Positions 34,045 to 41,812 of a stretch of DNA of 64,000 nt are shown one piece after another. Every line of letters begins with the position of its first letter. Position 1 is the stretch's first letter. This stretch comes from Prevotellaceae bacterium MN60 (lineage in GTDB: Bacteria > Bacteroidota > Bacteroidia > Bacteroidales > Bacteroidaceae): contig FZQZ01000001.1 of assembly GCA_900199555.1 (NCBI GenBank), forward strand, positions 124,001-188,000, read 5' to 3'. The notes under the pieces are model-generated. The model ran no database searches. It was not told where the DNA came from and was given only the letters and a program-made list of their open reading frames with translations. The translations under genes were made by a program, and so were the position numbers.

Positions 34045-34102
34045 ATCGCTTGCGATATAAATTAATATATCTATCTTTGCATCGAAAAAAGTCGCAGACG
34101 AT
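34045..34102. promoter_or_regulatory. two copies of a candidate operator around the gpx promoter
   Basis: ATCGCTTGCGAT (34045-34056) and GTCGCAGACGAT (34091-34102) are the dyad cores of two 20-base copies (AARTCGCNNRCGATATAAAT) placed 46 bases apart. The first covers the -33 element, the second lies just past the transcription start. This layout suits a repressor. Confidence 0.7.
34049..34079 (+). promoter_or_regulatory. gpx operon promoter
   Basis: CTTG (34049-34052), 19 bases, TATCTTTG (34072-34079). The leader to the ATG at 34132 is about 48 bases and contains the second operator copy. Confidence 0.75.
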
Positions 34103-34131
34103 ATAAATGATAAATATAGATTAATTAGATT

Positions 34132-34674
34132 ATGCAAAAGATTTATGATTTTAAAGCTCAAACGAGCAAAGGCAAGGAAATTGATTTCTCACAGTATGAA
34201 GGTAAAGTACTGCTGATTGTCAACACAGCCAGTAAATGTGGGTTCACACCTCAGTTTGCTGGACTGGAGGAACTTAATCAAAAGTACAAAGAAAAGGGAC
34301 TTGTTATTATTGGATTTCCCTGCAACCAGTTTAAGGAGCAAGATCCTGCAGACGATAGCCAAATTGAAGAATTCTGCCAATTAAACTATGGTGTAACATT
34401 TCAGATTATGAAGAAGGGAGATGTCAATGGTTCTAATGCACAGCCCATCTTTGAGTATTTGAAGAGTCAGGCACCCACTGAGGAATATAAGGGTCCGGAG
34501 GCAGAGGCTACCCACGAGTTACTGAAGAAATTGAGTACAAGTGTAGAGAAAGATAGTGACATCCTATGGAATTTCACCAAGTTCCTCATTTCAAAAGATG
34601 GTGAGACTATCAAGCGCTTTGCTCCGACTGCAGAACCCAAAGACATTGAAAAAGATATAGAGGAAATGCTATAA
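34132..34674 (+). CDS. glutathione peroxidase-family thiol peroxidase
   Basis: Reduces H2O2 or organic hydroperoxides, in bacteria usually with thioredoxin as donor. The 180-residue protein has peroxidatic Cys36 (NTASKCGFTPQ), Gln66 (GFPCNQFKEQDP) and Trp146-Asn147 (LWNFTKFLI); Cys82 (EEFCQLNYG) could be the resolving Cys, as in BtuE. It leads a four-gene operon with ferritin-like, PNPOx-like and DoxX genes, which suggests an oxidative or nitrosative stress response controlled through the two operator-like dyads. Confidence 0.95.
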   Translation: MQKIYDFKAQTSKGKEIDFSQYEGKVLLIVNTASKCGFTPQFAGLEELNQKYKEKGLVIIGFPCNQFKEQDPADDSQIEEFCQLNYGVTFQIMKKGDVNGSNAQPIFEYLKSQAPTEEYKGPEAEATHELLKKLSTSVEKDSDILWNFTKFLISKDGETIKRFAPTAEPKDIEKDIEEML

Positions 34675-34723
34675 TTAAGAGAAACATTAACATTTTTAAT
34701 TATCATCTAAAAACATTAAGATT

Positions 34724-35182
34724 ATGGACAAGCAAAAATCAATTGAGGCATTACAGTTTTTTATTACTAACCTGAATGCACAATCATTCCAGCACAAGTT
34801 GCAAGCTAAAATCTTCGGTTCTATGGGCTACAAGAAATTGGAAGCAAAATATCTGGAACATTCTGAGGAAGAACAAGGATTTGTCAATCAGTTCATCGAC
34901 CGTATGCTCGAACTTGGTGGCGAATTGAAGCAAGAGGCAGTATCGGCCCAAACTCTCTTTCAAGATCCAGTAGAATATCTGAAAGCAGACAACAAGGTGT
35001 CTGTAGAGGGCATTGAGTTGTTACGCAAGTGTATCGATGGAATCAAGGACGATCTGACTACCTTTGACATGATGAAAGAATATCTGAAGGATGAGGAGAA
35101 AGATATGTATTGGACCGAGGAGCAATTAGGGCTCATTGAGGTTATCGGCTTGAAGCATTGGATTATTAAAACAGCAATTTAA
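34724..35182 (+). CDS. ferritin-like (bacterioferritin-related) protein
   Basis: A 152-residue all-helical protein that aligns along its length with bacterioferritin: KYLEHSEEEQGFVNQFIDRMLELGGEL matches helix B and DEEKDMYWTEEQLGLIEVIGLKHWI matches the C-terminal helices. By eye, several ferroxidase ligands are missing: the helix A Glu (Ala or Gln here), the helix B His (Phe) and the helix D His (Met or Tyr). It may bind something else or act structurally. It lies 49 bases after gpx. Confidence 0.78.
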   Translation: MDKQKSIEALQFFITNLNAQSFQHKLQAKIFGSMGYKKLEAKYLEHSEEEQGFVNQFIDRMLELGGELKQEAVSAQTLFQDPVEYLKADNKVSVEGIELLRKCIDGIKDDLTTFDMMKEYLKDEEKDMYWTEEQLGLIEVIGLKHWIIKTAI

Positions 35183-35196
35183 TATAAGAGAATATT

Positions 35197-35595
35197 ATGG
35201 AATCAACAAAGAAAGTATTCGACTTCCTGGAAAAAGCAGGAACGTTCTATCTTGCGACAGTGGAAGGTGACCAGCCTCGTGTACGCCCATATGGAGCCAT
35301 TCTCTATTTCGAGGACAAGATTTATATCATGGCATTCGGCAAGACCAACGCAACTCACCAGATTGCAGCAAACCAGAAAGCAGAGATTTGTGCATTCAAA
35401 GGACAAACCCTGCGCATTGAATGTAAGTTGGTAGAGGACAGTCGTCCTGAAGTTGGCCGAGCTCTGATTAACAAGATGCCTATGTTAAAACAAGCACTTG
35501 GCGAGAATGGGGAAAAAGGTGTTATGTATTACCTAAAGGATGCAAAGGCCGACTTCTTCAAGATGATGGAATTGGAGGAGACTATAACATTCTAA
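35197..35595 (+). CDS. pyridoxamine 5'-phosphate oxidase-family flavoprotein
   Basis: A 132-residue split-barrel protein: FDFLEKAGTFYLATVEGDQPRVRPYGAILYFED is the FMN-binding barrel start typical of the small PNPOx-like group, which includes NimA-type nitroreductases. It lacks the C-terminal extension of true PdxH, so vitamin B6 synthesis is unlikely. It probably uses flavin to reduce small substrates in the peroxide operon. It follows the ferritin-like gene by 14 bases. Confidence 0.85.
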   Translation: MESTKKVFDFLEKAGTFYLATVEGDQPRVRPYGAILYFEDKIYIMAFGKTNATHQIAANQKAEICAFKGQTLRIECKLVEDSRPEVGRALINKMPMLKQALGENGEKGVMYYLKDAKADFFKMMELEETITF

Positions 35596-35657
35596 TTAGG
35601 CAATAGGTTTAGTTTGCAGAATAATAGCATACGCAAAATTACATCTCGACAAACAAC

Positions 35658-36086
35658 ATGAAATACATAAGACTTATATTCCAGATATTGTTAGGTCTCT
35701 TTATGACCTACGCAGGTATCAGTCATCTGACTATAGCACGCCAGGAATTTGTAGCACAAGTACCCACATGGTTACAGTTCAGCGATGGCTTCACAGACTT
35801 CGTTGTACTTGCATCTGGCGTGGTAGAGATAGCTCTCGGCCTTAGCATGCTGTTCCTTTGGAAAAAGAAAGCATTGGTTGGTGCATTGCTTGCATTGTTC
35901 TATGTGCTCATCTTTCCAGGCAACATTAATCAATATGTAAACCATATTGATGCATTCGGTCTCGATACAGATCAAGCCAGACTTATTCGGTTATTCTTCC
36001 AGCCCGTACTTGTGTTCCTCGCTCTATGGTCAACAGGAGGCTGGACAATCTGCAAGGAGTTCTATAATAATTGCAAAAACAGATAG
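35658..36086 (+). CDS. DoxX-family membrane protein
   Basis: A 142-residue protein with four transmembrane helices (LIFQILLGLFMTYAGISHL; FVVLASGVVEIALGLSMLFL; ALVGALLALFYVLIFPGNI; FQPVLVFLALWSTGGW). The FMTYAGISHLT and GNINQY motifs place it in the DoxX-like group. The family has been linked to redox stress and thiol metabolism, in line with the operon. It is the last gene before a strong hairpin. Confidence 0.85.
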   Translation: MKYIRLIFQILLGLFMTYAGISHLTIARQEFVAQVPTWLQFSDGFTDFVVLASGVVEIALGLSMLFLWKKKALVGALLALFYVLIFPGNINQYVNHIDAFGLDTDQARLIRLFFQPVLVFLALWSTGGWTICKEFYNNCKNR

Positions 36087-36137
36087 ACGAGGAAAAGATT
36101 ATATCTACTTGCTTTTGTTAAAACAAGAGTAGGAATA

Positions 36138-36200
36138 AAGGGTTCACATTCGCATGTAATATCACTATATTACAAAGCATTAAGTGAACCCTTATTTTTA
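36138..36200. terminator. bidirectional terminator with nested hairpin
   Basis: AAGGGTTCAC (36138-36147) pairs with GTGAACCCTT (36184-36193), followed by ATTTTT. The loop contains a second 8-bp stem, TGTAATAT-CACT-ATATTACA. It lies between convergent genes and can serve both strands. Confidence 0.75.
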
Positions 36201-36205
36201 AGAAA

Positions 36206-37429
36206 CTAATTCTTATACTTCTTCAGCAACTTACCAATAGCTTGATCGAGGGTTTCGGTAGGCTCGATGATGTTATAGTCTGCCCAGAAGTCAGGGTCAC
36301 GGAAGTAATCGACACGGTCGTAGAAAGCATCACGCTGGTCGAACGACTGGTTGCCCTGAATAGGTTGTACATTGTTGGTAGTACGATCAGTTACTACCAT
36401 CTCGCAGAAGGCAGTGAAAGAAGTTGCCAACAAGCGACGTTTCCAATCACAATTAAAGCGGAATGTGCTACGGATATAGCTGATACGCGTTACCCCATTA
36501 TCGTACTTATAGTCCACCAGCATTGTCATCTCCTTAGGTTTAAAGCGGACACCTAAAGGTTTGTGTACCAACATACTATTAGTAGCCTTCGTCTTATCGC
36601 TCATATCCAAAGACAACTCGGTGCGGGTGAACGACAGGGTCTCACAATCAATATAAAGGTGTCCACGGAAGAGGGCATAAGAGAGTGTCTTATTAGGAGC
36701 GATGCTGACCACAAACTGCGGACGACCATCGATGACAGTGGAGGTCTCGATATTAAAGGTATAGTTGTTGAGCTCGACCTCGTTGAACAGGAAATCGAGG
36801 TTCTTGACCAAGTCAAACTTGACGGGCTGCACGGGGCCACCAATGACCTTAACGCTGAGCGTATCGCCACGTTTAGGACTGAGCAATCGGCGCCCTTTGG
36901 TGATGGCCACACGATCGCGGAAGCTACTCTTCTTGTTGTAAGGGGTCTTATACATATCTACGATGCCCTCAGCCACATAGATATAGTGCTGGCGCTTCAT
37001 GGCTGTCTCACGATAAAAACAGTTGAAGAGCTCTGGTTGCGAACTGTAGTTCTGCGGAATCTTCTGAATAGCAAGGTCCACCAGCTTGCGAGCGTCTTGT
37101 GTCCATACCACCACCTCTTTGAGTTCGATGGTGGTAGGTTTCAGACGAACACGCAGGGGCTCAGTCTGCCCGATAGCGATTTTTACTTGTCGGGACTGAT
37201 AGCCCAGATGAGAAATCGTCACTACTGGAGCATTGCCATCCAGTTTAATCGTGAAGAAACCATCATCGTTGGTTACCACCGACACACTACTCCCTACTTC
37301 ACTGACGCTTGCCTGAGGAATGCGCTTCCCCGTTTGCTCGTCAATGACTGTTCCGCTAACCACTACCTTTTGTGCATAGAGCACGGTAGAGAGCAGACAA
37401 ATAATTCCGATTATTATGCCTCTTTTCAT
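36206..37429 (-). CDS. exported protein with carboxypeptidase-like regulatory domain
   Basis: I start at ATG 37429 (MKRGIIIGIICLLSTVLYAQ, signal peptide), because the promoter -7 box at 37434-37441 excludes the upstream ATG at 37447. The product has 407 residues. Residues 22-105 are a CarboxypepD_reg-like beta-sandwich (VVVSGTVIDEQTGKRIPQAS...DGFFTIKL). The rest is of the kind found in Bacteroidetes proteins that carry this domain without a TonB-dependent barrel, with repeated charged strands. The function is unknown, probably periplasmic or outer-membrane associated. Confidence 0.82.
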   Translation of the reverse strand: MKRGIIIGIICLLSTVLYAQKVVVSGTVIDEQTGKRIPQASVSEVGSSVSVVTNDDGFFTIKLDGNAPVVTISHLGYQSRQVKIAIGQTEPLRVRLKPTTIELKEVVVWTQDARKLVDLAIQKIPQNYSSQPELFNCFYRETAMKRQHYIYVAEGIVDMYKTPYNKKSSFRDRVAITKGRRLLSPKRGDTLSVKVIGGPVQPVKFDLVKNLDFLFNEVELNNYTFNIETSTVIDGRPQFVVSIAPNKTLSYALFRGHLYIDCETLSFTRTELSLDMSDKTKATNSMLVHKPLGVRFKPKEMTMLVDYKYDNGVTRISYIRSTFRFNCDWKRRLLATSFTAFCEMVVTDRTTNNVQPIQGNQSFDQRDAFYDRVDYFRDPDFWADYNIIEPTETLDQAIGKLLKKYKN

Positions 37430-37433
37430 GTCG

Positions 37434-37465
37434 CAAATATAGCACATAATAATCTGATTTCCAAA
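37434..37465 (-). promoter_or_regulatory. promoter of the regulatory-domain gene, near-leaderless
   Basis: Minus strand TTTG (37462-37465), 20 bases, TATATTTG (37434-37441). Only four bases separate it from the ATG at 37429. Confidence 0.8.
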
Positions 37466-37533
37466 TATTTTTGGAAAAATTTTATCTGTTGTCGCTCAAC
37501 AATAATAATTTCAACAAAGAGAGAGGGGGACTC

Positions 37534-38136
37534 TTAGTTGAGTCCAAAGAGGGCGCGCAAGCCTCCGTCAACGCCCGAGAAGCCCATAAATGCCAACGAG
37601 AGGAGTCCGGCAGAGAGCATCACGATAGCCATGCCACGCATACCCTTGGGCACATTGACCAGCTCTAATTGCTCGCGCATACCAGCAAAGACGGTGAGCG
37701 CCAAACCAAAGCCGAGGGCTGTGGAAAAGGCATAAACCACACTCTGCATCAAATTGAAATCCTTCTGAATAACGAGGATGGCAACACCCAGCACGGCACA
37801 GTTGGTGGTGATAAGTGGCAGGAAGATGCCCAGTGCCTGATAGAGGGCGGGTGACACCTTCTTGAGGATAATCTCTACCATCTGCACCAACGAGGCGATG
37901 ACAAGGATAAAGGCGATGGTCTGCAGATACTGCAAGCCATAGACATCGAGGACATACTTCTGTACACACCACGTAACAATGGTGGCAAGGGTGAGCACAA
38001 AGGCTACTGCTGCCGACATACCTAGCGAGGTGCTGACCTTCTTAGAGACACCTAAGAAAGGACAAATGCCCAGAAACTGCGACAGTATGATATTATTGAC
38101 GAATATCGCACTAATGAAAATCAAAATGTATTCCAT
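37534..38136 (-). CDS. rnfA: electron transport complex subunit RnfA
   Basis: A 200-residue integral membrane subunit of the RNF complex, which couples ferredoxin:NAD+ electron transfer to Na+ or H+ pumping. It has six helices, starting EYILIFISAIFVNNIILSQFLGICPFLGVS, and includes the LPLITTNCAVLG motif with the conserved Cys of the membrane Fe-S site. It is the last gene of the operon, 3 bases after rnfE. Confidence 0.95.
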   Translation of the reverse strand: MEYILIFISAIFVNNIILSQFLGICPFLGVSKKVSTSLGMSAAVAFVLTLATIVTWCVQKYVLDVYGLQYLQTIAFILVIASLVQMVEIILKKVSPALYQALGIFLPLITTNCAVLGVAILVIQKDFNLMQSVVYAFSTALGFGLALTVFAGMREQLELVNVPKGMRGMAIVMLSAGLLSLAFMGFSGVDGGLRALFGLN

Positions 38137-38139
38137 AAT

Positions 38140-38721
38140 TTAACCTCTTATTTTATTTACTATCGCTATCAAAAATCCCAGCATAATGAAGGCTCCTGGA
38201 GGAAGCACGAAGAGCAGGATATTGTAGGTCTCGGGCAACAGGGTGAAACCAAAGACAGAGCCAGCGCCCAACAGTTCACGACAGATACCCAAGAGAGTGA
38301 GACCAAGGGTAAAGCCTAAGCCAATGCCTATACCATCGAAGAGCGATGCTAAGGGCGAATGCTTGGCAGCGAAGGCCTCAGCACGACCGAGGATGATACA
38401 GTTGACCACAATCAGTGGGATAAACAATCCGAGGGCTGCATCGATATCAGGCAAGAAGGCCTTGATGACCAACTGCAGCATGGTGACAAAGGCAGCAATC
38501 ACCACGATGAATACGGGGATGCGCACCTTGTCGGGAGTGATAGACTTGAGGCACGAGATAACAACATTGGTACAGATGAGCACAGCCATTGTGGCCAATC
38601 CCATGGACATACCGTTGATGGCACTAGTGGTGGTGGCCAGCGTGGGACACATACCCAGCATCAGGACGAACGTAGGGTTCTCCTTGATGATGCCATTCTT
38701 GATGATACTTATGTAATTCAT
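38140..38721 (-). CDS. rnfE: electron transport complex subunit RnfE
   Basis: A 193-residue membrane subunit homologous to RnfA/NqrD, with six helices. It has ENPTFVLMLGMCPTLATT near the start and IPLIVVNCIILGRAEAFA in the middle, each with one of the conserved Cys that pair with RnfA to hold the intramembrane cluster. It starts 20 bases after rnfG. Confidence 0.95.
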   Translation of the reverse strand: MNYISIIKNGIIKENPTFVLMLGMCPTLATTTSAINGMSMGLATMAVLICTNVVISCLKSITPDKVRIPVFIVVIAAFVTMLQLVIKAFLPDIDAALGLFIPLIVVNCIILGRAEAFAAKHSPLASLFDGIGIGLGFTLGLTLLGICRELLGAGSVFGFTLLPETYNILLFVLPPGAFIMLGFLIAIVNKIRG

Positions 38722-38741
38722 AGCTTATTATACATTGACCA

Positions 38742-39371
38742 TTAATTTTTTACCTGTTCAGAGGCACCGGTATGGGCATCGGGAGCAGGCGCATTTTTTT
38801 GCTTATAAGCAGTATAGGCATTGTTGACAGCCTTGAGGAAAGCTCGAGAGGTAATCGTAGAGGCAGTAATGGCATCTACCTGTCCGCCATCCTTAGATAC
38901 GACGAGAGGAGTGGCAGGTGTCATACCAATGATATCGCCCTTCTGACCTTTCTGAAACCACTGGTCGGCCTTAGCACCTAAGCCTGGTGTCTCGGCATGT
39001 TCCAAGAGGGTATAGCCCAGAATGGTGCCTTCAGGATTAAAACCAACGAGCACCTTCAAGTCGCCACCAAAGCCCATCGTGGTAGATTCGACAGCAGCGC
39101 CAAGCTCCTTGCCTTGCTGATCTTTGATCTCATAGATGGTGTAAGCCACCTCTTTGCCATCAATGGTCTGGGTTACCTCGTCGGTGTTGGCAACAACCAA
39201 GTCGTTGCACACCATGACGGTCTTGATGCCATCGGTGAGGGTCTTCTCTTTTTGTTGCTGGATAGGGCCTTCGGTGAGGTGGTTGACAAAAGCCAAGATG
39301 CCACCCATCACCACTGCTACTCCAGTGAGTACCAGCGTCATATTTAGAAGTGATGATTCAAGTTTCTTCAT
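38742..39371 (-). CDS. rnfG: electron transport complex subunit RnfG
   Basis: A 209-residue flavoprotein subunit: one N-terminal membrane helix (MTLVLTGVAVVMGGILAFV) and a periplasmic FMN domain. The flavinylation site is Thr172 in VDAITASTITS, a variant of the D-x-x-[ST]-G-A-T rule with Ser in place of Ala before the Thr. GYTLLEHAETPGLGAKAD is the other family landmark. It overlaps rnfD by 4 bases. Confidence 0.93.
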   Translation of the reverse strand: MKKLESSLLNMTLVLTGVAVVMGGILAFVNHLTEGPIQQQKEKTLTDGIKTVMVCNDLVVANTDEVTQTIDGKEVAYTIYEIKDQQGKELGAAVESTTMGFGGDLKVLVGFNPEGTILGYTLLEHAETPGLGAKADQWFQKGQKGDIIGMTPATPLVVSKDGGQVDAITASTITSRAFLKAVNNAYTAYKQKNAPAPDAHTGASEQVKN

Positions 39372-40360
39372 TTGGCAACCTCCCCAAAACGTTTTGGTTT
39401 AACATAGGTATTGATGAGTGGTGTAAAGGCATTCATGATGAGAATGGCAAACGACATACCCTCGGGGTAAGCGCCCCAATTACGAATAACAACAGTCAAC
39501 ACACCAATAGCAATACCATAGATAAGCTGTCCCTGAGAGGTCATCGGAGAGGTGACATAGTCGGTAGCCATAAAGATAGCACCCAGCATCAGACCACCCG
39601 AAAAGATAACACTCAACGGATCAGCATAAACGGGACTTGCCATGTGCATCAATCCTGAAAGGACGAATACGGTGGCAATGATACTGACAGGGATATGCCA
39701 GGTGATAATCTTCCTACACAGCATATAGACCAAGCCCAAAAGCAACGCCAAGGCGCAAATCTCTCCCATAGCACCGGCACCATCGGGATGATTGCCAAGG
39801 AAGAGGTCGAGGGCTGAGGGCAGCTTGTCGAGCACAGAGGCATCGCCACTCTTGATGGTTTCTTTCATGATAGCCAAAGGAGTAGCTCCCGTCTCGGCAT
39901 CAAGATAACTGGTGAGCTGACCAACCTTTGGCCATGTGGTCATCTGAGCAGGGAAAGCAACCAACAGGGCTGCACGACCTACGAGGGCAGGATTAAAGAG
40001 GTTATTACCCAGACCGCCAAAGGTCATCTTAGCCACACCGATGGCAAACAGGGCACCGATGATGATGATCCAGATGGGCAGATTGCTGGGAAGATTGAAA
40101 CCAAGCAGCAAGCCAGTCAGGATGGCAGAACCATCGAGAATGGTATTGCGCTCGTTTTTGAGCATAAACTTATTGATGGCCCACTCGAAGAATACACAGG
40201 CGGCAACACTGGTAGCGCAGACAATGGCAGAACCAATGCCGAAGAACCAGAACGACACAAGCAGCGCAGGCAGCAAGGCAATAATAACGCCATACATATT
40301 GCGCTCTACGGAGTCCGTTCCGTGTGCATGGGGCGAAAGTGATACAATTAATTTACTCAT
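39368..40360 (-). CDS. rnfD: electron transport complex subunit RnfD
   Basis: A 330-residue membrane subunit with nine or ten helices. The covalent FMN site is Thr160 in LDAETGATPLA. The start MSKLIVSLSPHAHGTDSVERNMYGVI and the motif FGGLGNNLFNPALVGRAALL are typical. It is 36 bases downstream of rnfC, where the spacer carries a 16-base tandem repeat, and overlaps rnfG by 4 bases. Confidence 0.95.
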   Translation of the reverse strand: MSKLIVSLSPHAHGTDSVERNMYGVIIALLPALLVSFWFFGIGSAIVCATSVAACVFFEWAINKFMLKNERNTILDGSAILTGLLLGFNLPSNLPIWIIIIGALFAIGVAKMTFGGLGNNLFNPALVGRAALLVAFPAQMTTWPKVGQLTSYLDAETGATPLAIMKETIKSGDASVLDKLPSALDLFLGNHPDGAGAMGEICALALLLGLVYMLCRKIITWHIPVSIIATVFVLSGLMHMASPVYADPLSVIFSGGLMLGAIFMATDYVTSPMTSQGQLIYGIAIGVLTVVIRNWGAYPEGMSFAILIMNAFTPLINTYVKPKRFGEVAK

Positions 40361-40370
40361 TGTTATATTT

Positions 40371-40402
40371 CACAATTTGACTATTTCACAATTTGACTAT
40401 TT
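40371..40402. repeat. 16-base tandem duplication between rnfC and rnfD
   Basis: CACAATTTGACTATTT occurs twice in succession. It is noncoding for most of its length and overlaps the rnfC stop. Confidence 0.7.
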
Positions 40403-41812
40403 TTTAGCTGCACGAGCGCGGATGATTCCCATAACGGTAGACTTAGCCTGACGGATATTGTCGAGCAAGGGACGATGAGCGGGACACGTAAACTGGCACG
40501 AACCACACTCGATACAGCTGACGACATCCTCGTGCTCGGCACGCTCCCAATTCTTGACAGCAGCAAGCTTTGCCAAGAGATAGGGTTCCAAGCCCATAGG
40601 ACAAGCCGAAACACACTTAGCACAACGGATACAGGGCTGTGGCTCCTTGCGTACAGCATCATCACCAGAGAGAATAGTCACAGAGTTAGTACCTTTACAG
40701 ATAGGGACCTCAACAGAAGTTAAAGCCTTTCCCATCATCGGACCACCAGCCAACAGTTTATTGTCGCCCTCGGGCATACCACCACAAGCATCAATCAAAT
40801 CCTTCATGGGCGTTCCCATACGAACGAGGAAGTTGCCTGGGTGAGCCAATTGCTTACCAGTCACCGTGGTATAGCGCTCGAACAGAGGCTTACGCTTCAT
40901 CACAGCCTCATAAACAGCAAAGGCGGTACCTACATTCTGCACGATAGCACCTACATTCACAGGGATAGCAGGAGGAGCTGGGACCTGACGCTGGATAACA
41001 GCATCGACCAACTGCTTCTCACCACCCTGCGGATAGCGCTGAGCCAATGGCACCACCTCTACGTTGAACGTTGAACGATGAACGTTGAACGATGAGGATT
41101 GACCATTGACCATTGACGATTGACCATTGAACACCTCAGCACATTTTTGAGTGAGGAGCTCGATGGCTGCGGGCTTGTTGGTCTCGATGCCAATATAGCC
41201 CTTAGTAACCTTTGCGGCCTTCATCAATAGTTCGAGACCTACCAATATCTCATCTGCATGCTCCATCATCAAGCGATAGTCAGCAGTGATATATGGTTCG
41301 CACTCTACAGCATTGATAATGACACACTCAGCCTTAGCCGTGGGAGGCGGACAGAGCTTGATAAAGGTAGGGAAGCCTGCACCACCCATACCTACAATAC
41401 CTGCGGTCTTGATACGCTCAACAATCTCTTCAGGGGTGAGCTCTGGATGGTCTTTCACCAATTCCAACTTATCAGAACGGTCGATAGTCTCTTCCCACTC
41501 GTCGCCCTCTACATTGATGATAATCACGGGCTTGCGATAGCCAGTGGCATCAATGGCGGTATCAATCTTGAAGACGGTACCACTAACACTGGAATAGATA
41601 GGAGCAGAGACAAAGCCATTAGCCTCGGCAATCATCGTGCCCACCTTCACCTTGTCGCCCTTCTGAACAACAGGCTTTGCGGGAGCACCAATATGCTGTC
41701 CTAAGGGGAAGATGGCCTGCTTAGGGAGGGGAGCCACCTTAGTAGCTACCTCGTGGGTAAGCTTATTCTCTTCGGGGTGTATACCACCTATACTAAAAGT
41801 TCTTATCTTCAT
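40397..41812 (-). CDS. rnfC: electron transport complex subunit RnfC, with repeat-encoded insertion
   Basis: A 471-residue peripheral subunit that oxidises or reduces NAD(H) and passes electrons through two 4Fe-4S clusters. Visible are the N-terminal Rnf-C barrel (IGGIHPEENKLTHEVATK), the NADH/flavin motif GIVGMGGAGFPTFIK, and two ferredoxin motifs, CIRCAKCVSACPMG and CIECGSCQFTCPAHRP. Between the flavin domain and VPLAQRYPQGGEKQL there is an insertion of about 25 residues (FNGQSSM, VNGQSSS, FNVHRST, FNVEVV) encoded by ten heptanucleotide repeats (41062-41131). It overlaps rnfB by 4 bases. Confidence 0.95.
   Translation of the reverse strand: MKIRTFSIGGIHPEENKLTHEVATKVAPLPKQAIFPLGQHIGAPAKPVVQKGDKVKVGTMIAEANGFVSAPIYSSVSGTVFKIDTAIDATGYRKPVIIINVEGDEWEETIDRSDKLELVKDHPELTPEEIVERIKTAGIVGMGGAGFPTFIKLCPPPTAKAECVIINAVECEPYITADYRLMMEHADEILVGLELLMKAAKVTKGYIGIETNKPAAIELLTQKCAEVFNGQSSMVNGQSSSFNVHRSTFNVEVVPLAQRYPQGGEKQLVDAVIQRQVPAPPAIPVNVGAIVQNVGTAFAVYEAVMKRKPLFERYTTVTGKQLAHPGNFLVRMGTPMKDLIDACGGMPEGDNKLLAGGPMMGKALTSVEVPICKGTNSVTILSGDDAVRKEPQPCIRCAKCVSACPMGLEPYLLAKLAAVKNWERAEHEDVVSCIECGSCQFTCPAHRPLLDNIRQAKSTVMGIIRARAAKK
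41062..41131. repeat. ten heptanucleotide repeats inside rnfC
   Basis: Heptads in register: CGTTGAA, CGTTGAA, CGATGAA, CGTTGAA, CGATGAG, GATTGAC, CATTGAC, CATTGAC, GATTGAC, CATTGAA. Three heptads equal seven codons, so the array keeps a frame with a seven-residue period. The same repeat class is intergenic at 28818, 29075 and 33784. Confidence 0.88.
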
